DNA of 64,000 nt from Elusimicrobiota bacterium (GTDB lineage Bacteria > Elusimicrobiota > Elusimicrobia > Elusimicrobiales > Elusimicrobiaceae), in contig WRFH01000006.1 of the NCBI GenBank assembly GCA_009778915.1, positions 1 through 64,000 of the forward strand, in the 5' to 3' direction. The position numbers and the translations under genes are program-made. This document shows, in pieces, positions 1 to 10,800 of the stretch (its first letter is position 1; every line of letters starts with the position of its first letter). The notes below the pieces were generated by a model that saw only the letters and a list, made by a program, of their open reading frames with translations, was not told the origin of the DNA and did not search any database.

Positions 1-3000
1 AAATGTCCCCAAATATCCCGAACTGTCCCCGTTGATGAGTAATTCGCCCGCGCCAGGTTTGTCTATCACCGCCGACACTGTGCCAGCTATGCCGTCTCCT
101 ATAATAATGTTATTCGCTCCATCAAAACTTATCGAGCCCGTATTATAAATGTCATTCCCGTCGGCGGCGCTTGCGGCCTTGTTGCCGCTGAAAGTGATAT
201 CTCCCGCCGTCGTATCCATTAATATAGTTCCGGCGTTGTATATCGCCCCGCCCTGTCCGGAAGCCGTGTTGTTCGTGAAAGAAGAGCCGTCGTAGATGTT
301 AGCCCCGCTGCCGCTTGCTATATACATAGCGCCGCCGTCGGCCGCGCTGTTGCCGGTAAACGCTGATGTTTCCACCGACACGTTGCTCGCGCCGCTGTCC
401 ACATATACCGCGCCGCCGTTGCCCGCCGCCGTGTTGTTCTTTACGGTAAGATTATTTAAAGCGGCCGCAGACGTCGCGCTTGTAATATTCAGAACTGAGC
501 CGTCCGTCGTATTAGTGCCCAGCAGGGACGAGTTGGTCCCGTTCGCCGCCGCGTTTTCTATCGTAAGATTTTGAAGCGTCAAATCAGTCGTACCGTTAAG
601 TTTGAAGAAGGAGCCGTTTCCGCCCGCAGGCGTTCCGTTATTATCAACCAGCGTGCCGTCGATAGTATCCTGAGAAGCGCCCGCGCCCTGAACCAAAAGG
701 GTGCCGTCCGCCGCGTTATCCAAACTGGCCCCTATATTATAGGTAGAGGGCTGGGGGGAAAAATACGTCATGTCAAAAGCGCTGTCGCCCGCGTAAACAT
801 TGGCCGCGTTGAGTGAATTATTGCTTGACGCGCCGGTAGCGGTCAGCAAAACGCCCGTCGCGTAAGGGTCAACCGCCGCCGTGTACTTATAAATACTTGT
901 GACCACCATGGTAGAAGGGGAAGCAGTGTCAAACGTAATGCCGCCGCTAAGCACCTCCGCGTCGTAGGAGCTGTGCGTGCCGTCGTCCTGGTCTTCCAGC
1001 AGTCCGATGTTGCCGAGTTTAAGCGTGCCCGCGCCGTTCGCGGTGTTCAGAGTATCAGAACTTATGACGGAGTTCGTCCCCGTCGGGTTCGTTATGGACA
1101 GATTAAAATTAAGGGAGGAATTATCAGCCGCGCTGAGCGTCGAGAAATTGACGGTATTAAGCGTTGTCCCGCCCGACGGCGTGGTTATGTCCAGCACCGA
1201 ATTGTCCAAACTATACGTCCCGCCGCCCGTGTAGTTTGTCGAGCCTAGCGTTACTAATGAATCAGTGAAGTTGACCGTATTACCGGCGGCGTTCGGCACA
1301 TCGGTAACCAAATTATACGCCGCCTGCGCTAATCCCGCCGCCGCGCCGAAATTCATTACAGCGCCTGACGCGCCGGAGGCGAAAGTTATACTGCTTCCCG
1401 TCCCGCCTATATCAGTAGATGCCGCGGTTGTATCTAAATTGTTCAGTATGCCGTTATTCCCAAGCGTAGCGTTATAATAAAGTCCGTTCGCCGTCGTCAC
1501 ATTAAGCGTGCTGTCAGAAATATTATTCGTTCCGGCGAACATTGTGTCCGCCGCGTCAACAGTCGTCGTTCCGTCCGTCTGGTTATACGTGCCGTCAAAG
1601 ACCGAGTTGTCGCCGGTCAGCGTCAGCGTGCCGGCTCCCGTTTTGGTTACAGTGCCGCCCGCGCCGCTTAAGTCGTTTATCTGTCCGCCGGCAACCGTCA
1701 TATCGTCGCCGGTGGAAATCAGTAACGTGCCCGCCGTGCCTACGTCAAACCGCGTCCCGGATGATATGCTCGAACCCTGCGCCAGTTCCACCGTCCCGCC
1801 GGAAATACTACTGAGTCCGCCAAAATACGCCGCCTTTGCCGTCGTCGTGCCGCCGGACTGATTAAACGTGCCGGTGTAGTTTGAACTGTCCCCGTTTATC
1901 GCAAGCGCGCCGCCGTTGGATTTGTTAATCGTGCCGGTGCCGGCTATGCCGTCCCCGACCGTCGTCGTACCCGTCGTGCCGTCTATGTTTATAGTGCCGC
2001 CGGCGTTATAAATGTCCGCGCCGTTTGCCGCGCTTGACGCGGAGTTGCCGCTGAAAGTAATATTTCCCGCCGTGGAATCTAAATTCACTGTGCCCGCGTT
2101 GTATATCGCGCCGCCCTGGTTTGAAGCGGTGTTGCCGCTGAATGTCGTCGCGCCGGAAACGTCAACCGCGCCGCTCGCAACATACATCGCGCCGCCGTTC
2201 GTTGCGCTGTTGCCCGTCAGAGTTGAGTTCGACACAGACACGTTATCCACGCCGCTGTCCTGGTAAATCGCGCCGCCGTTGCCTGTCGCCGTGTTGTTCT
2301 GTATAACCAAATTATTTAACGCCGCCGTCGCGTCCGCGCTTGACACGTTCAGTACCGGGCCGTCGGTTCCGGCCGCGTTTTGAATTGTCAAATCCTGCAA
2401 AGTAAAATCCGTGGCGTCGGTCAGTTTGAAGAAAGAACCTTTGCCGCCGACAGGCGCGCCGTCGGAATCAACCAGCGTGCCGTCAATAATGCTCTGAGAC
2501 GGATTCACGCCCTGCACCAAAAGCTGACCGGTGGCCGCGTTGTCCAAACTCGCCCCTATATTATAGGTAGAAGGCAGAGGTGTAAAATACGTCATGTTAA
2601 AAGAACTGTTGCCGACGTAAGTGTTAGCCGCGTTAAGAGAAAATTCGTCTGACGCGCCCGTCGCCGTCAGCAAAACGCCCGTCGCGGCGGAGTCAACCGA
2701 CGCGGTGTAAGTGTAAATATTCGTAACAACCAAAGAAGAGGGGGAAGAAGTATCAAAAGTAACGCCGCCGCCGGTAAGCACCGTCGCGTCGTAGGTTCCG
2801 TGTACGCCGTCGTCCTCGTCCTGCAATAAACCTATCGCGCCGAGTTTGAGCGTGCCGGTTCCGCCGCCCGTGTTAAGAGTGTCGGAACTTATCACGGAGT
2901 TTGTCTGCGTCGGGTCCGTTATGCTCAGGTTAAAATTGAGCGAAGAATTGTTTGACGCGTTTAACGTCGAAAACACGACGTTGTTAAGCGTTGTCCCGCC

Positions 3001-3710
3001 CGACGGAGAGGTTAAGTCAAGCACGGAATTATTTAAACTGTAAGTTCCGCCGCCGGTGTAACTCGCCGCGCCGAGCGTTACTAATGAATCAGAAAAATTA
3101 ACCGTGTTGCCCGCGGCGTTCGGCACGTCGGCAACCAAATTATACGTCGCTTGGGTTAACGACGGGTCCGCGCCGAAATTCATTACCGCGCCGGCCGCGC
3201 CGGAGGCAAAAGTTATGCTGCTGCCCGGGCCGCCGATATCCGTGGAAGCCGCCGCGGTATTATAATTGTTAAGAATGCCGCTGTTACCCAAAGTCGCGTT
3301 ATAATAAAGACCGTGCGACGTAGTAATATTAAGCGTGCTGTTAGAAATATTGTTGGTCCCGGCAAACATCGTGTCAACCGCGCCCACCGTCGTAACGCCG
3401 GCGCTCTGGTCAAAAGTTCCGTCAAAAACGGAGTTGTCGCCGGTCAGCGTCAGCGTGCCCGCGCCGGTCTTATTCACCAAGCCGCCGGCGCCGCTCAAAT
3501 CGTTTATCTGCCCGCCGGCAACCGTCATATCGTCGCCGGTGGAAATCAGTAACGTGCCCGCCGCGCCGACGTTAAATATTGTGCCGGATTCTATGCTCGA
3601 ACCCTGCGCCAGTTCCACCGTCCCGCCGGAGATATTGCTGAGTCCGTCAAAATACGCCGCCGTCGCTATCGTGTTCCCCGCGGAGTTATTTAACGCGCCC
3701 ACATAACCGG
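1..3710 (-). repeat. Tandem ~1.83-kb modules within the Pmp-like gene
   Basis: Two consecutive modules share long near-identical stretches. For example, 1681-1735 and 3508-3562 match almost base for base, giving a period of about 1827 bp. A third, more diverged copy of the same order of motifs covers about 5400-6650. The matching protein segments include the beta-strand repeat, a segment beginning YFDGLSNISGG or a close variant, and an IIDGTLVDSDG-like segment. Low divergence at the DNA level suggests recent duplication or gene conversion. Confidence 0.8.
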
Positions 3711-6700
3711 AGCTGTTGCCGTTGATAAGAAAATCTCCCGCACCCGATTTATTGATTACCGCCGCCGCCGTGCCCGCTATGCCGCCTCCGATAACAACGC
3801 TGCCCGCCGTGCCGTTTACGGCTATCGTGCCCGTGGTATAAATGTCGTTGGCAACCCCGCCCGCCGTGTTGCCGGAGAACGATATATCCTCGTTAGTCGA
3901 ATCTAAAATCACCGCGCCGGTGTTGTAGATGGCTCCGCCCAATCCTGTCGCAGAGTTATTAGAGAACTCCGTTTGCGAGTCCGAACCCGGCGTGTCTCCG
4001 GGGATTCCGCCGTCTATCTCCAAAGTCCCGGTCCCCGTATTGCTGATGGCTCCGCCGTTGCCTCCCGCCGTGTTGCCTATGAAGTTGACATCTACGAGAG
4101 AGACGTCTGCGGACGTAATATTGTAGATGGCTCCGCCGCTTCCGCCGGCTTTGTTGCCGTTAAACGTTATATCGTTGACGGCGGAAGTAAGCGCAAGCGC
4201 GGCCGCGTTGTAAATAGCCCCGCCGTTGCCGGTCGCCGTATTAGAAGTAAATGTCGTGCCCGTGCCCGCGTCTGTAACGGTTACAGTGCCCGTGTCATTA
4301 TAAATCGCGCCGCCGTCCTGGGACGCTTGCAAACCCGTAAAAGTATTGTCCGCGATTGCAGTGTCGGCGGAAGCGCCGATATTATAAATCGCGCCGCCTT
4401 TGGCCGCGTTTACGGAATTGGCCGTGTTCGTGAATGAGTTGCCGGCATTCAGAGTCAGGCTGCCAGTATTATAAATTGCTCCGGCACGAAGACCGGCTGT
4501 ATTTGAATCAAATGTCGTTCCGCCGATGGTCGCGCTGCCGCTGCTGTAAATCGAACCGCCGTAGCTGGCAGCCGTATTGGATACAAAATTCGCACCGGTA
4601 ATACCTGTTGTCCCGACATTATAAATTGCTCCGCCGGTGCCGGCGCTGTTAGAAGCAAAAGTTGGCGAGCCTGAGATTGTGACTGTGCCGCTGGCATTAT
4701 AAATTACCCCGCCTCCGTTTGATGCCATAAAACCTGTAAATGTATTACCCGCGTTAATAATCGTAGTGGCGGAACTTGTGCTGAAAATCACGCCGCCGTT
4801 ATAGGCGTTTGTAACATTTTGCGTATTTTTAAACACATTGCCGGCGTTTAAAGTTAAAGTGCCGCCAACATTAGAAATAGCGCCGCCATAATTGTTGGTG
4901 ATATTGGAATCAAAAGTCGAACCGGATATTGTCATACCGCTGCCGTTGTAAATCGCGCCGCCATAGCTGATAGAGCTATTCGAATCAAAAATCGAGCCGG
5001 ATATGTCCATACTGGCAACATTATAGACGGCGCCGCCATAGTTGCTAGCGCTGTTGGAATCAAAAGTCGAACCGGATATTGTCATATAACCGGAAGAAAT
5101 ATTATAGGCAGCGCCGCCGTTCGTGGCTTGTAAGCCTTTAAAGGTATTGCTTGTAATATTACTAGTGGCCGTAGCGCCTCCATTGTAAACAGCGCCGCCG
5201 TTATAAGCATTTGTAATATTTTGCGTATTTTCAAACACATTGCCGGCGTTTAAAGTTAAAGTACCGCCGGTATTAGAAATAGCGCCGCCGTTACTGTTTG
5301 TTGTGGAGGTTGTTATTGCGTTTGAATCAAAGGTCGAGCCGGATATCGTAACACTGCCGCCAGTATTATAAATAGCGCCGCCGGCGCTGGCGGCAGTATT
5401 GTTGTAAAACATCGTCGTGCCCGTACCGCCGGAGATGTTAACCGTTCCATTTGACACGTATATCGCGCCGCCGTTGCCCGTCGCGGCGTTATTCTGTATC
5501 GTCAAATCATTTAAAACCGCCGTCGCGGACGCGCTGGACACGTTCAATATCGGGCCGTTGACGCCGGCAGCGTTTTGAATAGTCAGGTCCTGCAAAGTAA
5601 AATCCGTCGCGTTCGTCAATTTAAAGAAAGAGCCGTTGCCGCCTGTCGGCGTATTAGAAGAATCAACCAGCGTGCCGTCGATAACGCTCTGCGCCGGGTT
5701 TACGCCCTGCACCAAAAGCTGGCCGGCCGCCGCGTTGTCCAGCGACGCGCCTATATTATAGGTAGTAGTCTGGTTGTCAAAATACGTCATGTTGAAAGAA
5801 CTGTTGCCGACGTAAGTGTTGGCCGCGTTCAAAGAGTTCTCGTCGGTCGCGCTCTGCACCGTCAGCAAAATGCCGGTCGCGCTCGGGTCCACGGACGCCA
5901 GATACGTATATATATTAGTTACAACCAAAGAGGGGGTGGGGGAAGAGGGGGCAAAAGTCGCGCCGCCGAAAAGCACCTTCGCGTCGTAAGTTTTATTTAA
6001 TCCGTCGTCCTGGTCCTGCAGCATGCCTATGGCGCCGAGGTTAAAAGTGCCGCTGCTTGTCGTTGCCGTCAGCGTGTCTGAATTTAAAACCGACTGCCCG
6101 CCCGTCGCCGTGCCGAAACCCGCGTCCGTCATGCTGATGTTAAAATTAAGAGTGGTATTATTAGACGTAAGATTTGTAAAATTAACATTTCTCAAAACGG
6201 GATTAGACGTGCTGGCCGCCGGGTCAGATATGGTAAGAGTGTCGTTGTTGAAGCCGTACGTCGTCGCGCCGGTGTAATCGTTAAGCGCGAGAGTGACGTT
6301 GGCATTATTAAGGTTAACCGTATTCGCGGAACCGTTGTCAATCTTGCCGGCGAGATTGAAAGAGCCCTGCGTCAGGCTGGAGTCAATATCAAAATTCATC
6401 GTGCCGCCGGACGCGCCGAAAGCCAGGCTGCTTGTGGACGTTCCGCCGATATTCATCGTCGACGCCGACGTGGTGTAGTTGTTTAAAGTGCCGCCGTTGT
6501 TGACGGTAATGCCGTAATAAATGCTGGAGTCCGTCACGTTAACAACGCCGCCGCCGGAAACCGTGTTTAAAGCCGTTCCGCCGCCGAACATTTTGCCGCC
6601 GGAAGTAATCGTTGTTATGCCGCCTTGGGACGAAAATGCCCCTAGGTACCCCGAAGCGTCGGAATTAATGAGTAATTGCCCGCCGAGACCGGCACTCAAC

Positions 6701-7785
6701 GGGTTGTCCATTACATATATATGGTCCGCGGTGGCGGCGCCGGTAATATTATTATTTGTGTCGAAAAAGACATTGCCCGCGCCTAATTTAACGTATAAAT
6801 TACCGCCGACGTTAATAGCGTTATTGCCGGTTACGTCGGTATTTTTGCCGACAAAATTTATATCGCCGTTGTTGGTTACAAGGTTCAGCGTGGCGTTGTT
6901 TCTGTTCTGTATGACGCCGCCGTTACTGCCGGCGCTGTTGGAAGTCGCGCCGGTGCTGTCGCCGAAAACGACATCGGCGTTGTCCGCGGTTATTGTAAGA
7001 ACCGCCGTTGTGACATTGCCGTTGGTTATCGCGCCGCCCAACGAGGTTGAGCGGTTGCCGGAAAAAACAACATTCGCGTTTTCGGCGGTAATGTTCATTG
7101 TGCCGTCGTTGTATATCGCGCCGCCGCCCGTCCCGCTCGCCGTAGAACTGTTGCCGATAAACGAAGTATCGGTAATATTCGCCGTCGCGCCCGCAATATT
7201 ATAAAGCGCGCCGCCTTGGCCGTTGTTTGTGTTGCCGGAAAATGTTGAGCCGTTAATTGAAAGTTGAGCCCCGGACGCCGCGTTATTGACAACGCCGCCG
7301 GTAATCCCGCCCGTGGCCGTGTTCCCGGAAAATGTGGAGTTGTCAATAGTCATAGTACCGGTTGCATTGTTTCTTATTAAGTTGTTGCTTGAGGAAGAGG
7401 TGGAATTAGTTACGGAGACATTATTAAGATAAGCCGTGCCGTTGTTCGCGATGATGCGGGTTGCCGCGGCGGAGGTGACGGTGAAGTTTATATCGTTCAG
7501 AGTAAACGTCTGCCCCGTCGCCGGAACAAAAAGGTTTGTGCCGAGCGCCCCGGTAAAACCGTACAGGCCGCCGCCGGATATAGTGACGGCGTACGTCGGC
7601 GAAGTATTCTGGACTATGTTTGTCCCGCCGAGCGCTATGTTGTTGCCCAGAAGAATATCCGCGGTGCCGTTAGTACCGATTTCCGTGCTGAGCTGCGACG
7701 CGGTAGTAACAGTCGTCTGCGCAAAAGAAAAACTTGCCAGACAAAACAATAGCAACACTGTTAACTTAACTCTAGTAAGCGGCAT
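1..7785 (-). CDS. Pmp-like giant autotransporter adhesin, 3' end beyond the window
   Basis: The frame is open from the ATG at 7785 to the left edge, at least 2595 codons. The start at 7785 is preferred to the in-frame ATG at 7797 because GAGGG lies just upstream of it, exactly as in the neighbouring paralogue. The first 25 residues are a signal peptide (hydrophobic VLLLFCLASFSFAQ). The body is beta-helical. It has many GGAIYN and FxxN motifs, as in chlamydial polymorphic membrane proteins, and copies of the autotransporter-associated beta-strand repeat (GAGTLTLTGDNS). Large modules of about 1.8 kb are repeated. The stretch encoded at about 3715-5400 is built from short Pmp motifs. The barrel is not seen and would lie off the window, by analogy with the paralogue. 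Likely role: surface adhesin or passenger. The family is well supported; the ligand is unknown. Confidence 0.85.
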   Translation of the reverse strand, partial: MPLTRVKLTVLLLFCLASFSFAQTTVTTASQLSTEIGTNGTADILLGNNIALGGTNIVQNTSPTYAVTISGGGLYGFTGALGTNLFVPATGQTFTLNDINFTVTSAAATRIIANNGTAYLNNVSVTNSTSSSSNNLIRNNATGTMTIDNSTFSGNTATGGITGGVVNNAASGAQLSINGSTFSGNTNNGQGGALYNIAGATANITDTSFIGNSSTASGTGGGAIYNDGTMNITAENANVVFSGNRSTSLGGAITNGNVTTAVLTITADNADVVFGDSTGATSNSAGSNGGVIQNRNNATLNLVTNNGDINFVGKNTDVTGNNAINVGGNLYVKLGAGNVFFDTNNNITGAATADHIYVMDNPLSAGLGGQLLINSDASGYLGAFSSQGGITTITSGGKMFGGGTALNTVSGGGVVNVTDSSIYYGITVNNGGTLNNYTTSASTMNIGGTSTSSLAFGASGGTMNFDIDSSLTQGSFNLAGKIDNGSANTVNLNNANVTLALNDYTGATTYGFNNDTLTISDPAASTSNPVLRNVNFTNLTSNNTTLNFNISMTDAGFGTATGGQSVLNSDTLTATTSSGTFNLGAIGMLQDQDDGLNKTYDAKVLFGGATFAPSSPTPSLVVTNIYTYLASVDPSATGILLTVQSATDENSLNAANTYVGNSSFNMTYFDNQTTTYNIGASLDNAAAGQLLVQGVNPAQSVIDGTLVDSSNTPTGGNGSFFKLTNATDFTLQDLTIQNAAGVNGPILNVSSASATAVLNDLTIQNNAATGNGGAIYVSNGTVNISGGTGTTMFYNNTAASAGGAIYNTGGSVTISGSTFDSNAITTSTTNSNGGAISNTGGTLTLNAGNVFENTQNITNAYNGGAVYNGGATATSNITSNTFKGLQATNGGAAYNISSGYMTISGSTFDSNSASNYGGAVYNVASMDISGSIFDSNSSISYGGAIYNGSGMTISGSTFDSNITNNYGGAISNVGGTLTLNAGNVFKNTQNVTNAYNGGVIFSTSSATTIINAGNTFTGFMASNGGGVIYNASGTVTISGSPTFASNSAGTGGAIYNVGTTGITGANFVSNTAASYGGSIYSSGSATIGGTTFDSNTAGLRAGAIYNTGSLTLNAGNSFTNTANSVNAAKGGAIYNIGASADTAIADNTFTGLQASQDGGAIYNDTGTVTVTDAGTGTTFTSNTATGNGGAIYNAAALALTSAVNDITFNGNKAGGSGGAIYNITSADVSLVDVNFIGNTAGGNGGAISNTGTGTLEIDGGIPGDTPGSDSQTEFSNNSATGLGGAIYNTGAVILDSTNEDISFSGNTAGGVANDIYTTGTIAVNGTAGSVVIGGGIAGTAAAVINKSGAGDFLINGNSSGYVGALNNSAGNTIATAAYFDGLSNISGGTVELAQGSSIESGTIFNVGAAGTLLISTGDDMTVAGGQINDLSGAGGLVNKTGAGTLTLTGDNSVFDGTFDQSAGVTTVGAVDTMFAGTNNISNSTLNITTSHGLYYNATLGNSGILNNYNTAAASTDIGGPGSSITFASGAAGAVMNFGADPSLTQATYNLVADVPNAAGNTVNFSDSLVTLGAASYTGGGTYSLNNSVLDLTSPSGGTTLNNVVFSTLNASNNSSLNFNLSITDPTQTNSVISSDTLNTGGGTGTLKLGAIGLLQDEDDGVHGTYDATVLTGGGVTFDTSSPSSLVVTNIYTYTASVDSAATGVLLTATGASDEFSLNAANTYVGNSSFNMTYFTPLPSTYNIGASLDNAATGQLLVQGVNPSQSIIDGTLVDSDGAPVGGKGSFFKLTDATDFTLQDLTIQNAAGTDGPVLNVSSADATAALNNLVIQNNTATGNGGAIYQDSGVDNVSVSNSTLTGNSATNGGAMYVASGAVDVSGATTFSGNTASNQGGAIYNAGTVNLDSTAGNITFSGNSASSAANGADIYNAGGTINIDGTTGTTTVGDGIAGTGTINKSNGGALAINGDSSNYTGTFNQSGGTTTAKAAYFGGLSSISGGTVELAQGSSISSGTRFDVGTAGTLLISTGDDMTVAGGQINDLSGAGGTVTKTGAGTLTLTGDNSVFDGTYNQTDGTTTVDAADTMFAGTNNISDSTLNVTTANGLYYNATLGNNGILNNLDTTAASTDIGGTGSSITFASGASGAVMNFGAAAGLAQAAYNLVTDVPNAAGNTVNFTDSLVTLGSTNYTGGGTYSLDNSVLDITTPSGGTTLNTVNFSTLSAADNSSLNFNLSITNPTGTNSVISSDTLNTANGAGTLKLGNIGLLEDQDDGTHSSYDAEVLSGGITFDTASPSTMVVTSIYKYTAAVDPYATGVLLTATGASSNNSLNAANVYAGDSAFDMTYFSPQPSTYNIGASLDNAADGTLLVQGAGASQDTIDGTLVDNNGTPAGGNGSFFKLNGTTDLTLQNLTIENAAANGTNSSLLGTNTTDGSVLNITSATSAAALNNLTVKNNTAAGNGGAVYVDSGASNVSVETSAFTGNSAADGGAMYIASGSGANIYDGSSFTNNTASGQGGAIYNAGTILMDTTAGDITFSGNKAASAADGNDIYNTGSISFDGANNIIIGDGIAGTVSAVIDKPGAGELLINGDSSGYLGTF

Positions 7786-7851
7786 GTAAGCCCTCATGTA
7801 CGCTGCATCAAACTGTAGAATTATAATATATTACGTTTTTCTGACTCTGGC

Positions 7852-7882
7852 AAAAGCGGCGTTTCAGACGCCGCTTTTTTTT
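7852..7882 (-). terminator. Terminator between the two autotransporter genes
   Basis: A GCGGCGT stem with a short loop and the complementary ACGCCGC is flanked by A and T runs. It sits just beyond the stop at 7892. The longer T run (8) is on the + strand and only 4 T on the minus strand, so it may be inefficient for the minus gene. In that case the two autotransporters could be partly co-transcribed. Confidence 0.6.
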
Positions 7883-7891
7883 ACCCTGACT

Positions 7892-10800
7892 TTATATCTT
7901 CTTAAGAGCTATTATTTCCACGCGCCTGTTCTGCGCGCGGCCTTCTTTAGTTTTGTTTGTGGCCACCGGTTTAGTAAGGCCGAAACCCTGCACGGTCACG
8001 TTATCCGTAACGCCCTGTTCTTTGAATACTTTATAAACCGCGTTCGCGCGTCTGACGGACAGTTTTTGGTTGTACGCCTTTGTGCCGATATTATCAGTAT
8101 GGCCTTGTATCTTTATTTCATAATAACCGCTCTGTTTGAGCCGCGCTATTTCTTTAAGGAGATAATCCTTGTCGCCGGCGCGCACATAGTATTTATCAAA
8201 ACCAAACAAAACGTTCCTCTCAAACAGCGGGCCGTTTTCCGGCTGGGCCGCGGGGACAGGCTGCTCAGCTTCCGCGGGAACGGGCTGCTCCGCGACGGGC
8301 GCAACGGGGAGAGGTTTGCACTCTTTGCCGAACAAATAACGTAAATCAAGAGCCGCTCCTACGCCGGTCCTGTCCAAATTCCGCGCGTACAAATCCAGCC
8401 CCGCCGAAAAATTATCCGTGAACTGATGTTCCGCGCCTACCGTGTATTCAAGATAATTGCTTGTATAAATTTCCGGCAGCTGAATGCCGCTGATATAAGC
8501 CACCGGCTTATCGTTCGTCGTATACGCGTAGCTGATTCCGGCGCGCGCGTAAGTTGATTTGCTTAAACCGGCAAGCAGTTTTACGCCGGGCTCGATAGTG
8601 AAAGGAGAAAGGGTGTTTGCGCGGACGGGGTTACCGACTTCGTCGTCAAAATCGCTGAGACTGACCATAGTATACGCGCCGGTTATCGACGGCTGAAGCA
8701 CAAAAACTTTTGACAGCCGCGCGTTGTAACCAAGTTTTAAAGCCGCGCCGTAAGTCTCCATGCTGTAATCCGCGCTGCCGAGGTTGGACCGCGCGGTGCC
8801 GTTGCCGGCGGTGCCGCTCAAAGTCAGACCGGCGAACGCGTTTCCTTTATATAAACCGGCCGCCGCGCCCAAAGCTACAGAGTTTTGGTCAATGTCAACA
8901 TCTTCGTAGTCATGGTTTAAGTCATTGTACCCGGCGAAAACCGTAAAGTCGGCGTTATAATCACGGCCGATATCATATTTTCTCGTGTCAAAACCGACGT
9001 ATATGCCCGCGTTGCGCTCTTTCACTTTCACGCCGTCGCGGTAATCTACGCTCTCTTTAAAACCGTAAGGTCTCACCCATAAACCGTATGAAGAGCAGCG
9101 TCCGTCCAAGCACGGATTTTCCGTGCCGACGTAATTGAGCACCGTCGCGTACGCGTTTAACTGGTTAAGATACGCGCCCTGCATTGTAACCTGCGGCATA
9201 AAACCGGCCGGGGCGACTGACGCGGCTATAAACTCCAAAAACGCGTCGCTCGCGCCGTCCGTGGGTATATAGGATACATTATATGTATATATGGCGCCGT
9301 TTAAAGTGTAATTTGGGGCGAGGTTTAAAAACGGAGAGGCCGCGGCGTCTCCGACGGGAACATCCGTCGTTCCCTTGGCGTTGGAAAGCAGTCTTATGTC
9401 CGAAATCATTATCTGCCCGCCGCCGGACGCGGTGCCCGCTGTGTCGGAGAAAAACGAGCCTGCGGCCGAAGCCAAATCAACGTCTATTTTTTCGTTGACG
9501 TTTCCGTTAAGCGTGAAGTTGGACATATCTATGGTGCCCAGCGAGCCGTTCTGCCTGTCCAGCGTGCCGCCGTTGCCGATGAAGGGGGAATTGAAAAAGT
9601 AAGAATCGTCCGCCATTTTGATGGTGCCGCTGTTTAACGTGACCGTGCCGTTAAAACCGGTATCGCCCGTCGCGAGGCCGTGCCCTTTCATGTCCGCGTT
9701 TAAAACCACGCTGCCGTTTGTCCCGCTTATGTTTATGCTGTTCGCGGACGCCGCGCTGGAAGTAATGGAGTCGTTAAAAGTAATGTCGCCGTTATTAACA
9801 GTCAGATTCGCAACGTTGCCGACGTTCATATCCTCCGCGCCGGTGCCGTCCGAGTTGCCTTCGAAAGTGATATTGCCGTTTTGCGCGGTAAGATTAATCT
9901 GAGAAGTGCCGGCCACGCTTTGTATCGCGCCGCCCGACGTGCCGGACTTGTTATTTGAAAAAACAACGTTGCCGCCGTCCGCCGTAACGTTTAAGGTTGC
10001 GTTCGCGTCCACGCGTATCGCGCCGCCCTGGTTGGCGGCGGTGTTGCCGTCAAAAGTAACGTCGCCGTTGCCGTCGGCGGTAATGTTAACGACTGACGTT
10101 CCCGTCGCGTTTATCGCGCCGCCGTGGGTGCCGCTGGTGTTGTTTAAAAATGACGTGCCGCCGTATATGTTCACCGCGCCGGAAGCGGAGTTGTCTATCG
10201 CGCCGCCGGTCGAACCCGAGGTGTTATTTTTAAAAGTGGAGCCCGTTATATTAAGAGCCGCGGTGTTGGTTATCGCGCCGCCCGCGGCGGAAGCTGTGGT
10301 GTTGCGGTCAAAAACGGAATCTGTAACCGTCATGGTGCCGGCGTTGTTGGCTATAATATTGCCGGCCCCTTGGGTTCTGTTATTAGCAAAAAGAGAGTTG
10401 CCCGTTATGTTCAGCGCGCCGGTGTTGGTAATAAGAGTGCTGCCCGCCGTGCCGTTAATGCTGTTATACTGGAACTGTGTATTATCTATATTCATCGTTC
10501 CGGCGTTTGAGGCTATAACGCCGTTGCCGCCGGTGGTGTTCATGGCTCCCGCGGTAAAAGCCGTTCCGCCGATAAACGAATTGGTGATATTCATTATGCC
10601 GCCGGCCTGCGTAAGAAGAAAAGCGTTGTAACCGTTTGTGCCGTTAGCCACGGTGGCGTTGGTAATTAGAACGTCGTCCAGATTCGCGGTGCCGCCGTTT
10701 GCGGCGCGCACTATGCGGTCGTTAGAACTTGTGTTCGCGATAGTGACTCCTGTAAAAATCAGCGAACTCAGCGTCGCGTTTTTGCCGGCGCCCGCGTCTA

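Noticed and set aside
296-7789. Many + strand frames of 60-240 codons in the first 7.8 kb
   Set aside because: They are repetitive mirrors of the beta-helix gene on the minus strand; the minus frame has a signal peptide and clear Pmp motifs.
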